Assembly (NCBI GenBank): GCA_949128115.1
Contig: OX421967.1
Span: 24,878,635-24,942,634 of the forward strand
From: Anaspis maculata
Taxonomy: Eukaryota; Arthropoda; Insecta; Coleoptera; Scraptiidae
Length of the DNA stretch: 64,000 nt
Direction: 5' to 3'
Shown here: positions 1 through 12,900 of the stretch, piece by piece
Position numbering within the stretch: the stretch's first letter is position 1
Layout of the letters: every line of letters begins with the position of its first letter
The notes under the pieces: generated by a model
Databases searched by the model: none
Told to the model about the DNA's origin: nothing
What the model saw: only the letters and a program-made list of their open reading frames with translations
Made by a program: the position numbers and the translations under genes

Positions 1-80
1 GTGGATTCCATCCTACCGTTCTGGACTAAGAATGCTAATGCTATACTTTTGAGACACCTTGCAATCGTGCAAGAAGTTAT

Positions 81-551
81 AATCCACGTTTACCATCACG
101 TACATCACTTCAGCGCATGCATGATGAGAACGCATACCTGCAGAGCGCGGTAATTTCAATTTTGACGCACGAAGTTTCACTGTCAATATGGCAACATTGG
201 CAATCAATAATCGAAATGTAAACAAAGTATTAGTAGTATTAATAAAAAATAAGCATAAGTATTTGCTTAGGTTATTGAGGAGTTGCTAAGCAGACTTTTC
301 CCTAGCAACGCCTATGAAATCCAAGCAAATGCTTATGCTTATTTTTTATTAATACTACCCAAACATAAAGAACCTCCTAACCATTCAACATTTAATATTG
401 TTCAGAATGTATGGCAAAAAGACGCAGAAAAGATTCAGGTGATACAAAACACTACCGTATTACAGTGTTGTCAACCTGTTGTCGTGATATGAGATATGGC
501 AACGTCCTACTTTCACAGGTATGCGCAGGAGCCTTTCTGGAAACGTGGATT
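81..551. mobile_element. Fold-back element with a second element nested inside
   Basis: AATCCACGTT at 81 pairs with AACGTGGATT at 542-551, and inner blocks GCATACCTG and CAGGTATGC also pair. A shorter related fold-back lies at 15064-15201. The extra length here is explained by the nested element at 233-358. Confidence 0.6.
233..358. mobile_element. Nested 126-bp fold-back element
   Basis: The terminal inverted repeat of about 35 bp begins GTAGTATTAATAAAAAATAA and its complement ends at 358, with a short loop. No coding sequence. Confidence 0.75.
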
Positions 552-2120
552 TCACGTCAAAAAAAATCGGTTATGTCACCCCAAAACTTCCCCGACGAGT
601 AGCAAAGAACGAATGGAAATTTTATTATGAGACGTCCCTTCGGTTGGGAAGTTAGAATTTGGGAGAAAGATTGAAGAATTGAGATATTTTCTCCAACAAG
701 GGCTCTATTATTTGAGTCCGGTCTCCATAAGCCAGGCCGGTTACTCATTTTGAAGTGAAAAACTCTCGGAAAACTTGGAGAATTTTAAGAGAAATTGCCT
801 GAAAATGTTCAATGAATATTTCGTGGGGCTCAACGCATGTCAAAGTTGGCATTGTAGTTTTTTCAAATTCAAAAATTAAAAAATTACCGTCAGAAAACCG
901 GAACCATGCCAATTTTGAAAATGGGTCTACACGTCGCCCAATCCAATATACTTTCGATATCAGTTTGACTTTTTTGAAAAAAAAACTGGTCGCCGAGCAG
1001 TAATGAATTTTTGAGTTGAGTCCTGCATCAAAGGCGAGTCGTTCTGGTCAAAATTCGGGCGAGAGGCCCTCTCAGGGTCAGGTGGCAACGGCTAGGAGAA
1101 ATTTTGAAAATTCATACCGCTCGACTGGAAAATGGTGGAAAATTGCAACTCCAGACTTGATTTGACTCTTTTGTTTTGTTGCTTGCTGCGGAATAGGCGA
1201 AATTCAGTGCCATTTCTGCGCTGGCGCAACCATGCTAGGGGATTTGAGAATATTCCGTATGCTAACACATGTAAAAAGCGTAATTTCAACATTGTCTATT
1301 ATTGAAACGGCTGGAAATGAAACTTTCAAATAAGCTATGGAAAAAAGAGTGTTTCTTGATCTTTCATTGTGTTCAAGACCAGCAATGATGGATCAGTTCT
1401 AGATACACAATGAGCGAAAATATGGTAACGTGTTTATCAGTTGGTGTGTTTTTGAAAATACCGCCCTACTTCTGGTATTCTTCTCTGTCTTACGGTTGCC
1501 GTCCTGTCTGTCAGTGGCATGAAACTGCATGTAAACAAATGGTAACTAAAATTTTATCGGGTTATATGTATAATATATCAGAGGTTTTGTGTTTTCTGGT
1601 TTTTTTTTTTCAAAAATGACGGGCAGTTTGTTGAGTGCCTGGCTGCAAAAACCGTACGAAAAGAACATAACAGTTCTATTTCATGTGTGTTCCCAAAAAA
1701 CATCACCTTCTAAGCAACCAGTTATACACTGAAAACGGTTTTTTCGTTCTTTTCGGAACACTATGCGCGGAATTCATTTTTTCGACAGCAATGCACATGG
1801 ACAACATCATTCCACATAATCTAGCATGGAAGTCAGGAGTTTCGTGTCATCTATTTTCCTTTGTTAAATCGATGGCTGAAAATCTGCAGGTTTTGACTTT
1901 TCCTAGCTCGCGCAGACGCATGAGTTCCATCCCCTAGCTTTGCGAACCTACAGCGCAACTCGTGCCGCTGAATATCGCATATTTGGTCCCAATCCATCTG
2001 ATAGATTTTGAATAATTAAATGGTAAAGTTTTGAACTTTGACATTTTTTATCATTTGACAGATGACAGATAGGGGATAGAATTTCTGGGTAAATAACTAA
2101 ATACTGGGGGTCCTACAGTG
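551..2120. other. AT-rich intergenic DNA, nothing recognised
   Basis: Only short open frames without family resemblance and scattered poly-T runs are seen. Confidence 0.6.
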
Positions 2121-2310
2121 GGTGCTTTCCACCTAGCTCCAAATTTGGTACACCTGCCATTTACGCATATGTGCGGGTGCCAAACGGTGCTTTCCATCTG
2201 CGTGTACTTACCCGATTCTGTGCCGTTCATTGGACCACCTAAAATTGTGTTCCATACTATGGAACATGTCCCGTCTGGTGGTATTTGTACCGTCTAGGTG
2301 GAAAGCAACC
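2121..2310. mobile_element. 190-bp MITE, copy 1 (GGTGCTTTCCACCTAG termini)
   Basis: GGTGCTTTCCACCTAG at the left and CTAGGTGGAAAGCAACC at the right are inverted repeats. A second copy in the same orientation is at 55276-55462, about 85-90 percent identical by eye. Confidence 0.8.
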
Positions 2311-2465
2311 AGTATTTCTCAGGTGATGGTGTCGGTATTAAAATTGAATAAATCGATATAGTACCAGTGGTCCCATACCGTCCAATTTTTGTCTGGTGTA
2401 TTCTTGGTTGCCTGCATTAGACGATATTCAGATAAATTCTTCAAAACTACCCTTCGGCTGGCAGT

Positions 2466-2534
2466 AGGGGGTTGATTTTTGGGGAGGGGATGCTGCGGCT
2501 TTAGCAGCACCTCTGTGCAAAAAATCAACCCCCT
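2466..2534 (+). ncRNA. Short nested hairpin, pre-miRNA-like in size
   Basis: AGGGGGTTGATTTTT at 2466 pairs with AAAAATCAACCCCCT ending at 2534. Inside, TGCTGC and GCAGCA form a second stem around a 7-nt loop, with internal asymmetry between the stems. Size and shape (69 nt) would suit a small-RNA precursor, but nothing shows it is expressed; it may be a repeat relic. Confidence 0.3.
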
Positions 2535-3192
2535 CGGAGGGGCAATTTGCAGACCGCCTGCGTTATAGGTAGACCATAGATTGTTATTTTACCTAATATT
2601 CAAGGATTTACTGGAATTACCAGAAATACAGTCTTTTTTTTATAAGTCTATTGTGGTGCAGTAGGCGAACACCTTCGCATTGACGGCGAACGCAAAAGTG
2701 TGTGCCAGTTGGACCACAATGGATTAAAAAAGACTGCAGGTACTTTTGCCCCAAGGCTCCACTTACTTCACTCTACCCTATTTTCATTTTGAAAAAGCAA
2801 AATCCGAAGATTTTGAAAACCCGAAGCAGGCCTTTTGTTGAGGCTAAGGAGCTTGTCTTGAGCTTGGCGCTTGGTCAAGCGGGATTTTTGCTTTTTTGCT
2901 ATGAGCATTGAACATGCTGCTACTGCTGCTGCAGTAGTGTAGTCCAAGTGTAGTCGACGATTTTGTGACTACTCAGGGACTAGATGACGTTGGTGCGTGT
3001 CGCACGCACGCTTCGAATCAGCTGACCGGAACTGTCATTCACACGTCAAAGTGACGTCAAACGCCAAACACGAAACTTCAATGTGATTTTTACTTATTTA
3101 GAGATTTCCCATCGATGCGATGCAATTGGATTCTACAAAGTATTCCTGCACAGTTTTAGTTGCACAGCATATTAAAAACCTTTCAATTCCAG

Positions 3193-4390
3193 ATGGACAA
3201 ATACACAGTGGACTTGGACCAAGTGCTGAATGATTTCGAGTACAGCGAATTGACCACAGACCAAGCACCAAAGGTCCTGCACTCCGGGGGGCCCTCGTAC
3301 ATACAGAACTTGAGAAACACCACGACAAAGCACTCAATCAACAATGTCTTCAACAGTCTGAATGAGTACATAAGCTCGGAAATAGCCCCCAGCGAAGTCG
3401 TCATTGCCGAAACTCAACCTCTGGTCGAACAAAGTGATAGCAGTGACAGCGAAGATGAGCAAGCCTACGAGCTGGCCCAGAGCACTCCAGAAGTGATCAA
3501 GGAACTTCCTGCGGAACCCAGCGACAGTTCCATAGAAACGATCGAAAATGATTTGGAATGTGCCAAGGAAGAAGTCGAGGAGATCCTGGATGACATCATC
3601 GGGGTGGTTGTTGAAGAGAAAGCCACCGAAACTGAGCCATGCAGTGAAGTGGACAGCTCCCCGAAAGAAGTGATAGTGAAGGTGGAATCGCCAAAGTTCG
3701 AAGTGACCATCGAGAAGAGCATAACGAGCATAGGTTTTGATGAAAACATGGATCTGGATGAGGAAGAACTGCACAAGTATCTGGATGAACTTGAAAAAGA
3801 GTATGAATCTCAAGATGAAGAGGAATTGAGAACTGATGAAGTGATTGAAAAAGACTTAAACGGTGACAATAATGTTCAGGTTTTGACTGCTGAGGAAGAG
3901 ACAATAATGCTTGAGAAAAATGTAGAACAAGAAAGTTATAAAGAGCTGGATGAACCCAAGGTAGAAAAGAACCAGTCACAAGTAAGAGGCGAGCTTGAAG
4001 TTGAAAAACCTAAAAACTTTAAAACTAAAGATCTAAAGATAAAAGATATAGCAGTGATAGAAACTACAGAAGTGAAAGAAAGTACTGCTGATGTAAAGGA
4101 AAGCAAAGAAGTGAAGAGAAGTACTGTAGTGACTGAAATGAAAGAACATACAAAAGTGAAAAGGAATGCAGAAGTGAAAGAAAGTAAAGAAGTGAAGGAA
4201 CCAAAAATTATTGATGAATTGAGCAAAGAAAAGGACGAAGGAACAAAAGTGTCGGTAGTGGAGAGCAAGGTGAAAGAACTGAAACAAATAAATCTGGAGG
4301 AAGTAGCTGAGGAAATTGTCAGGCCTAATAATTTACCACTAGCGCAAAACAATGAAGACAATGAAAGCAAGAGTGTTATAAATCTTATAG
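3193..4390 (+). CDS. Sara: Sara coding exon 1: start and acidic, K/E-rich N-terminal region
   Basis: Encodes residues 1-399. It begins MDKYTVDLDQVLNDFEYSE, which matches the short conserved opening of SARA proteins. The rest is acidic and low complexity. Residues about 290-363 are a run of degenerate lysine/glutamate/valine repeats (EVKESKEVK type). The donor is ATAG|gtgagc and the intron is phase 1. No folded domain is visible; the region is probably disordered. Confidence 0.92.
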
Positions 4391-6945
4391 GTGAGCATTT
4401 TGCATATTGTTGATATTTATTTTTTGGTAATGTTTTTCTCCTTTTTTTTTGGTATATTGACCTTTATAAAAAAAACATTTTTTTTACAAACAAAAAGTTC
4501 TGTTCTCTCTAAAATTAAAAGGCGTCATTTGAGGGCATCCTCTCACTTCTTGATTCGTATAATATGCGCATAAGATGACTTTGAAATTCTGTAATCTCTT
4601 TGTAAATAACAACCAAGTTTTGTTTTAAGACATGACCCATATTTTGAATTGTATGAAATCATTTTGATCGAAGTTTTAACAGTTATAGAGGGGTATCATA
4701 AAGACTTTGCATTTGCAACATAGAAGAAAATCGTTGTCAAAACTGGCCGCAGGACCTTACATCGCGTACATCTGCTTCTGCAAATGTTTGAAGTTGACGC
4801 TGCTCGGGGTGATGCTTTGATCCTTTGGAGAAATGTTTTAAATAGAATAGACACATTTGCGATTTTTAAGAACATTTTCGTACATTCAAATTCAACTGTA
4901 ACAGGCGATTGGGCGTGTAGAAATGGCCGCTTGCATGGATTTTGAACGATTTGCCCTGGAAGTGCCCAATGAGTTTTTTCATTCCCTAACTTTGGAATGG
5001 AAGGTGCTGTTGACTTATATTTTTTAATTGTTTTCTCAGAATGTTCTGCAAGTTTCTTCTCGTACAGGGTGATCACGCGTCACGCGAGACGGATACCTAC
5101 CCATTAAAAACTTCCCCTTCAAGATAATTCGAAAAAGAAAAAACCGAGGAAAAAACTTTTCTGGAGCATTTTTTCCCATAGTTTCTGAATATGTCAAGTA
5201 TAATTTTCCATTTCGTGCCATATACAGGGTGTTCCAATTTTTTCACTTTTTTTTAAACACCCTGTATTCTCGCCTGTATTTCATCAACACAATCGATCGA
5301 CATTGTTGTCGTGATTACAAATATGCATCACAGTTCTTAATTTTTTATCGAAAAAGATTTGATAATTCACGGTGGCATCTAAATTTTTTTTTTCAGAATG
5401 ATCGATTTATTCCAAGAATCAAATATGTCCCAAATATTTGTTCAGTTATTTTATGTCGTTCCATGTCATTTAAAAGTGGAACAAAATATCCTTCACATAT
5501 TTGAATTCTGAAATGAGCCCATCATTCTCAAAAAATAAACTTTTTTGGAGATAGCATTGTGATTTTTTTTTTCAAAAAATCTCGAAGTCAAATGCATATT
5601 TGTAATTAAGATAACAATGTGCATCTATTGTGCTGATGAAATACATACAGGGTGTTTCGAAAAAAAGCAATAAAAATTGGGACACCTGGTATATGGTACG
5701 AAATAGAAAATCCTCGAGAAAATCATACTTGACATATTCAGAAACTATGGAAAAAATTGTTTCAGGAAAACTTTTTCTTTTTCGAATTATCTTGACGGGG
5801 AAGCAAGAGGGAAAGTTTTTTATGGGGGGGGGGGGTATTCGTCTCGCGTGATCACCCTGTACATCCAATGTGTGTTTGGAAAACCGCACCAGCCCATAAC
5901 TTTTTTCCTATGGGATATATTAAGTCCTGCCCACCTAAACTTCGCTCTACATGGAATATATTTCAATAAAGACATTTAATAATAATAATAATATATAGAT
6001 TTTAAATTTTTATAGGGTGTTTGAGAGTACTTTTGCTATCTTTTGTGTAGACTATGAAGCTGCTCTCATTTCCGGAAGTGATCGGAAGTGACCGGAAGTA
6101 ACATCAACTTTTGATTTTTCAAATGGAACCCCTCTAAAACTTGATATTTGGATAGAGATTTTTTTATTGACACAAGTGGGTGGTCTTGAAAATTTTCTAT
6201 GATGAAAGATAACGATTTCATAGCGGATTGAATTTAATTAAATTATCATTATCAAAGGTGGCTTTGACCACAAATAAAAATCTAAAGTTAGAAGTTTGTT
6301 CATTGCTTGTGTCAAAAAGCGTTGCCGGTTGAATTCGACATAAACAAGAAACAAACTTCTAACTTCAGATTTTTATTTGTGGTTGCAGCCACCTTTGGTA
6401 ATAATAATTTAATTATATTCAATCCGCTATAAAATTGTCATTTTTCATCATAGAGAATTTTCAAGACCACCTAATTTACAACTCTTCACTATTGTAAAGG
6501 TAAATATTATAAATAAAAGCAAACACTCCTATGGCCAACGTGGCCTCTACGAAGCCCAGAAAAAAAATTCCTGGACTTTTATTTTTGAAATTATGAATGA
6601 AGGGTCAAAGGATAGTCCCATCGAACCCTTTTAGTTCCGTTATTTCGAAAGAATTCGATAAATTGATAGTGGCGGAATTATGAGTGAGAAAATTAACCAC
6701 TGGATATATATCGAATTTCTGTTTCCTGTACACGGTGGGTCAGAAACCTCGGAAATTATTTTTCTTCAAAAATGCCTTTGAACCGTTCGGTCGAGCACTT
6801 GGTTCTCGATTTGGTTGCTCCTTTAACCGCTGTGGAACAGAAGATTACACGGTTTTGTGTCATAGAACTTTTTTGGAAGAACTTTTTTGAGAAATTGAAT
6901 TTTTTATTCCATAAATCACCTTGTAAGTATAATAAATGAAAACGT

Positions 6946-6984
<39 letters not shown>

Positions 6985-9900
6985 TAGTTGATATTTTTCA
7001 TTCCTAATTTTTATTTTTGCACCAAGAGTTGACATAAATCTTTTGAAATAACGAAAGTAGAAGGATTCGAAGGACCACTCGCTGATCCGTCATAACTTCA
7101 AAAATAAAAGTCAAAGAACTTTCTTTTAAATTTTTGTGGGTTTTTATGAAAAACTCCATATTATACTGTGTGTTGTTTTGGTCCGCCACTTTTGAATCAC
7201 CCTGTATACGGGTGTTACACTTTTTTTTGTCGATATTTTAGGAGGTGGTAGTTCATCAACGAAAAAGTGGACTTCCTCAAGAAAAATTATATCGGAAACG
7301 CATTATAACGGAGATTGAGGCTTCCAAAGTTGATGAGTTTTGGAAATGTCGAGGGAAATGGTTTTTTCATAAGTTGATGCATACCTACAAGCTGGTCACA
7401 TTGACTTTTTGTCACATTTGTAAAAGTAACTCTCAATTTTTCATTTTTTTTTTTCAGATTTTTCATTTAATAATTTTTATTTTATTTTGGCGAAAGTACA
7501 TATTTTTCGATGCTCTACCATCTCCTGAAATATTGACAAAAAAAGTGAAACACCCTGTATACCTCTGTATACATACAGGGTCCTGCAACAGTGCGTCGGG
7601 ATTTCATAGCACCCTTCTCTTTTGAGACAGAGACTCGGATAGAAACAAAGATGTAACACATAAAATTATTGATTCAAAAAGTTCTGACCAGTGAAATTAT
7701 TTTCAACTATACAGGCTGTTCCGTCTTTGCGCTATAACAAAAAATATTTTTTTTTAAATGAAATGCCCCACTTTTGATTTCATTTTCTTGTTCAGCTTTC
7801 CAACCTCTATTAAGCGTATTTTTGTTTTTTCAATTTGTGGCAGTGCTACCAACTAAAATTGAAAATTGTATAAATTGAAGTGAAAAATTGATTGTAAAAA
7901 TTGAATTTTTCTGTAATTTCAAGGTTCGTTTTGAAAAAACGTAGAAGCCTCGTTTTTTGCAGTCAAGGAATGAATTTTTGCACAACAATAGTCGAAAAGA
8001 AGTTGAATAGTTCCATGACAAAAAACTTGAAATTTAGTGACACAGAGTGTTTAGAAGTTTTTTTCGAACTTGGCAAATTTCAAAATGCCATAAGTCATTT
8101 TTTTTTAAACAGAATGCCCCCTATTTTTTGTTACCGTTCGATAGCTTTTTTCTCCTCTTTCATTTTTACCAGGGATACCCTACCTCTAAATTTGATAATT
8201 TCCGAAATAATCGATAATTTTGATGAAAAGTGCTGTTAATTGAAATTTTTTACGCCGGGCAGACCATGGTGATTATCATCAAATGTCTAATTGACATATT
8301 TTGCTTGATTTGATACTAACAACAAGTCTTTTTATTGAATAGCTACATTAAATTTCAGTCTGAAGTAAATGCTTAAAAAAATTTCGTTGCAGGATGGAAA
8401 AAATGAAATTTTAATTGAGCTCAGTAAAGCAGTTCTCGTGACTTCAAAAAACTTCAATTTGTCAAATTGAGAGGTGCGTTTATTTTGACATATGATTTTC
8501 TGTATTAGGACCTACTAAGAACATGAAAAATCCAAATAAACGACAATTTTTATCAAAATTATCGATTATCTCGGAAATTATGGAATTTTATGACTCACCC
8601 TGTATAATAGTAACGAAGGACTTGTCCTACAAAGCGGAAGGTTAGAGCTGCCGGATTTTGTCTTCGCTACCCAGTAGTCACGTACGCTCTCAGGACACAG
8701 AGGGTGTCCCTACTAAAAATGAAGAAGGAAGAAAAAAGCTGTCGAATGTCGGGATAAAATAGGGGGCATTCCATTTGAAAAAATGACTATTTTGAAATTT
8801 GCGCATAATTCGACTAACGGTATGCCAAATTTCATTTCTTGATTCTGAAAAACAAGGCTTCTACGATTTTTCAAAATGAACCTTGAAATTACAAAAAAAT
8901 TCAATTTTTAATTTTCCGTTGGTAGCGCCACTAATTGAAAAAACAAAAAGACACTCGTAATAGAGCTTAAAAAATCTTTGTTTTTGTTATAGGGCAAAAA
9001 CGGAACTTTCTGTATAGTTGAAACAATTTCACGAGGTAGAACTTTTTGAATCAATATGTAATTTTAGGTATTACACTTTCTTCTCTATTCTGCAAGGAAG
9101 GGCGCTAGGAAAGCCCGACGCACTGTTGCAGGGCCTTGTCCCTGTATACCGTATGATCAAAAACTTTCTTACTGAAGGGAGGCTGTCATCCTGGTCATTG
9201 GCAGGCAAACGAGGACGATTCTGGCCAGGCCGCAGCCTCCCTTGAGTAGGGAAGTTTTTGATCATACGGTATTCGCAGTAAGTGTCATATATGCCACACC
9301 CTTTATACGGTAGGACGGTAGCACACTTGAAACATTTCAAAGGACAGATTCGAGGACAGATTTGAAGTTTTCGGAAAAACTGTGAAGGAAAAGTTTTTCA
9401 AAAATATCTCAAATAGGGGAATCTGCTAGTAGGGGGCTTAATTTAATCGTGAGCACCTTGTACCGTACCTTCATTTTCTATGAGAGGTTAATAGAGATCT
9501 GACTTTGCTATAATAGTAATAAATAATTGTTCTCAATTTCTTTTTATTTATTACTCCGTAACACGTTCTCAGCGGCCGAGTCAGATAGCAAGGTCGACTT
9601 GCAAATAATGTTGGAATAATTAGTTTTCTCTCACCTCGTCTCTCACACATGCACGTACGGTTTTTAGTGGTATGAATTTCAATCTGGGATTTTTCTGGAA
9701 TTACCATATGACTTAGGTATTGCTGTTTTCAGTTGTGAAAATAGTTGTATTGGGAGAGGTAGGTGGGTGAGTAGTGAAATTTTCGCTTAGTTTATTTATG
9801 TATTAATTCGTAATCATTTACTTTCCCGGTTTATTACACGGTATTCCTTTGCCTAGTGTCTCCTCCAATGTTTACCTTCTCTGATTCGTTTCTGTAGCTT

Positions 9901-12900
9901 CGCCTCTGGACCATTTCGTCGTAATTTTTCAACGTCGTTAAAAATTCAGACAGGATTTCAGGGATTTATGACTCACCCTGTATAACAGTAACGAAGGACT
10001 TGGCCTACAAAGCGGAAGGTTAGAGTTGCCGGATTTTGTCTTCGCTACCCAGTAGTCACGTACGCTTCATCTATGGTACGCTTTCAGGATGCAGGGAGAT
10101 AGGTATAGTAAACATTTCGCCTTAGACTAAACGCATTTTGACCCCTTGCTCAAAGAACGCAGGTACCAATTATTCACGAGGCGACTGGATAGACCTCCTT
10201 GCCGATTGATTGATTTTACGAACGGCGGCAGCAGGAAACATTTTTCTGATACCGTCCGCATCCGAAGATCGAACCCGCAAACTTTGTATTGGTAGCCCAG
10301 CCCTCTAACCACTGAACCACCTCGGCTCCCTCACCTTGTATCCCTAATAATAGCCCAGGCGCCAGGGAAAACAATAAGGAAATAATTGTTTCCTGGCTGG
10401 AAACTATCTTAAAATGATCTGTGTAGCTTAGGTTTTGACATACTAGTTTCCCCCCTTTTGGAAATGTCGGCGTCATGTCGCCATCATCAACAAGAAGTGC
10501 ACCTGCGTGGTTTTTGCCGAATATCTTAATTTTGGGTCATCTGACAGCAAAAGATGTTAGAAGTCATTTTGAAGCCTATGGAATTCCCTACATTTTGGTT
10601 TTTTAATCAATTCTCGTCGACCTATGGTCTTTGAGATAGAGCTTCTGGAAGCTAAAGTCATTGTCGTGAAAGTTCCATGGCCACTTGACTCGAAAAACTA
10701 AAATGTCGATGTGACAAAAAAAAATCAAAATGAGATTACTCGATAATTCTTCATGCTATAGTTGCGGTGATGGTCTTAAACTCTTCCTCTTGAACCGTAG
10801 ATTACGAATATTGAAAAGTCAAAAACGTCACATTGTACATATACAGGGTGTACTGCAAGAATCAAATAAGAACAGAGAAATTTGACATATTTCTTCGATT
10901 TAGCCTATGCGAAACCTAGCACTTATCACGAGTCCAATATCAATATGCATTGCTCTGTAAGCTTCACTTGATACACTGAGGAAGTGGTCAGCTCACAGCC
11001 TTCTTGTAAAATGTTTTGAAGGCCCTCTGAAATCATCAAATTTACACAAGCAAGAAATGTATGTAACAGTATATTATATACCAAGGAACCAAAGTGAATT
11101 TTTGATCCCTTGGGTAAAGTTTATTGCTCGAGGGCCCTTTGGGTCCAAATCCCCAAATTAAAAATTCACTTTGGTCCCTTGGTATATAATATACTGTCAT
11201 ATACATTCCTTGGTACTGTAAATTTTTAATATTTTGATGATTTCAGAGGGCCTTCAAAACATTTTAGAGTAAAGCTGTGACCTGACCACTCATTTAGTGT
11301 ATTAAGTGAAGCTTATAGAGCAAATCCATTATGATATTGGACTCGTGTTAGGTGCTTAGAGTGTCGCATATAGGCTAAATCGAAGAAATATGTAAAATTT
11401 CTCTGATCTGATTTGATTCTTTCAGTACACCCTGTATATGTACAATGTGACGTTTTTGAATTTTCTATATTCGTAATCAACGGTTCAAGAGGAGGAGTTT
11501 AAGACCATCACCGCAACTATAGCATAAAGGATTCTCGAGAAATTTCATTTTGAAATTTTTTTGTCACATCGACATTTTAGTTTTTCGAGTCAAGTGGCCA
11601 TGGAGCTTTTACGACAATGCCTCTCGCTTCCAGAAACTCTATCTCAAAAACCATAGGTCTCAGAAAGGTCATTTCAAAACTATTCCGTAGAGAATTTCAT
11701 TGGTTTCAAAATGACTTCTTACAACTTTTGCTGTCAGATGGCCCAAAATCAAGATATTCGGCAAAAACCACGCTGGTGCACTTCTTGTTGATGATGGCGA
11801 CATGACGCCGACATTTCCGAAAGGGGGGAAATTAGTATGTCAAAACCTAAGCCACACAGATCGTTTTAAGCTAGTTTCCAGCCAGGAAACAATTATTTCC
11901 TTATTGAGCTGATTTTTGCTCCCTGGCGCCTGGGCTATAAGTAAAATTTCAAAATACATTCACCTAGGAATACAAATTTTTATAACATTTTTCTGGCACT
12001 TCTGAAGCATTTCTTCTAACTCTCCTGGACTTCCCTCGGTAATTTTGTGACATCGTGTGCAAGACCGGTAGGTATTGCGAGTAGAAATTCTAATAATAGA
12101 TTATTAATCAATTATAATTGCTTTTATTATTGCTTAATAATCATTGGGTTTCAGGTACCTACTCCTCACTTTTGTTGTTTGAAATGTGTCTACAAAAATA
12201 ACATATCATACTTGTTTATTTTGTTGAAATTTAACAGAACTGTAGACACCACTTCGAAACTGACGAAATTCTACAATTTTATTTCAGAAGTTCTAAATTT
12301 ATTTCGGACTCATAATCATCCCAATTGGTGTAAATTAGTAATAATTCTTACAATAGTTGATTCAAAACTAGTTAGGTACAGTAAACAATAAACATTGTAG
12401 CGACTAAGTCAAATAAGTAGACTGTGGCGAGTTTTATATCGAAAAATGGCTGCTCTAAACACAAAAGCTTTAAAAATGCAAAATCGTTATAAGAAAACTT
12501 CTGGTTAAGCATCCATGATCAATAAACAAAAGGAAAGGTAAATTGCGGCATCGGAACAATTGAAAACCTGAAAAAGCGTTAAAATGAAATTAGGAACGGT
12601 TCAAATCTGGACATCCTCTCGAATTTCAAGGCTTACTTTAATTCACACGCTCGTTAGAAAATTACGGATAGGTATTCAAAAGCATGATTCAAAACCGATT
12701 TGCAAGTACCTACCTACTGTTGCGAACACGACATTTTTCTAGCAGCGCTGTCATCTCTCAATTTGTCGAAAAAAAGTTGTACATCGTAACAGTAGAGCAC
12801 TTGGAAACATTATTGCCAGTGCCTAACGTGGAAAGCTGAGTTTTAATGAAGTTTTTTCGAACTTTCACAAGTGGCGGGTGACAAGTAAGTGGCAGCGCGC

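Noticed and set aside
3160..3192. Upstream in-frame ATG as Sara start
   Set aside because: A splice acceptor (ttccag) lies between it and the ATG at 3193, and the family N terminus starts at the latter.
3334..4370. Long open frames on the minus strand opposite Sara exon 1
   Set aside because: Shadows of the acidic, low-complexity exon; Leu/Phe/Ser-rich with no domain.
7245..7625. 126-codon open frame
   Set aside because: Overlaps repeat sequence with CACCCTGTATA termini; poly-Phe/Ile stretch, no domain.
10213..10330. tRNA gene
   Set aside because: A and B boxes are present but no cloverleaf or acceptor stem closes; it fits a SINE head.
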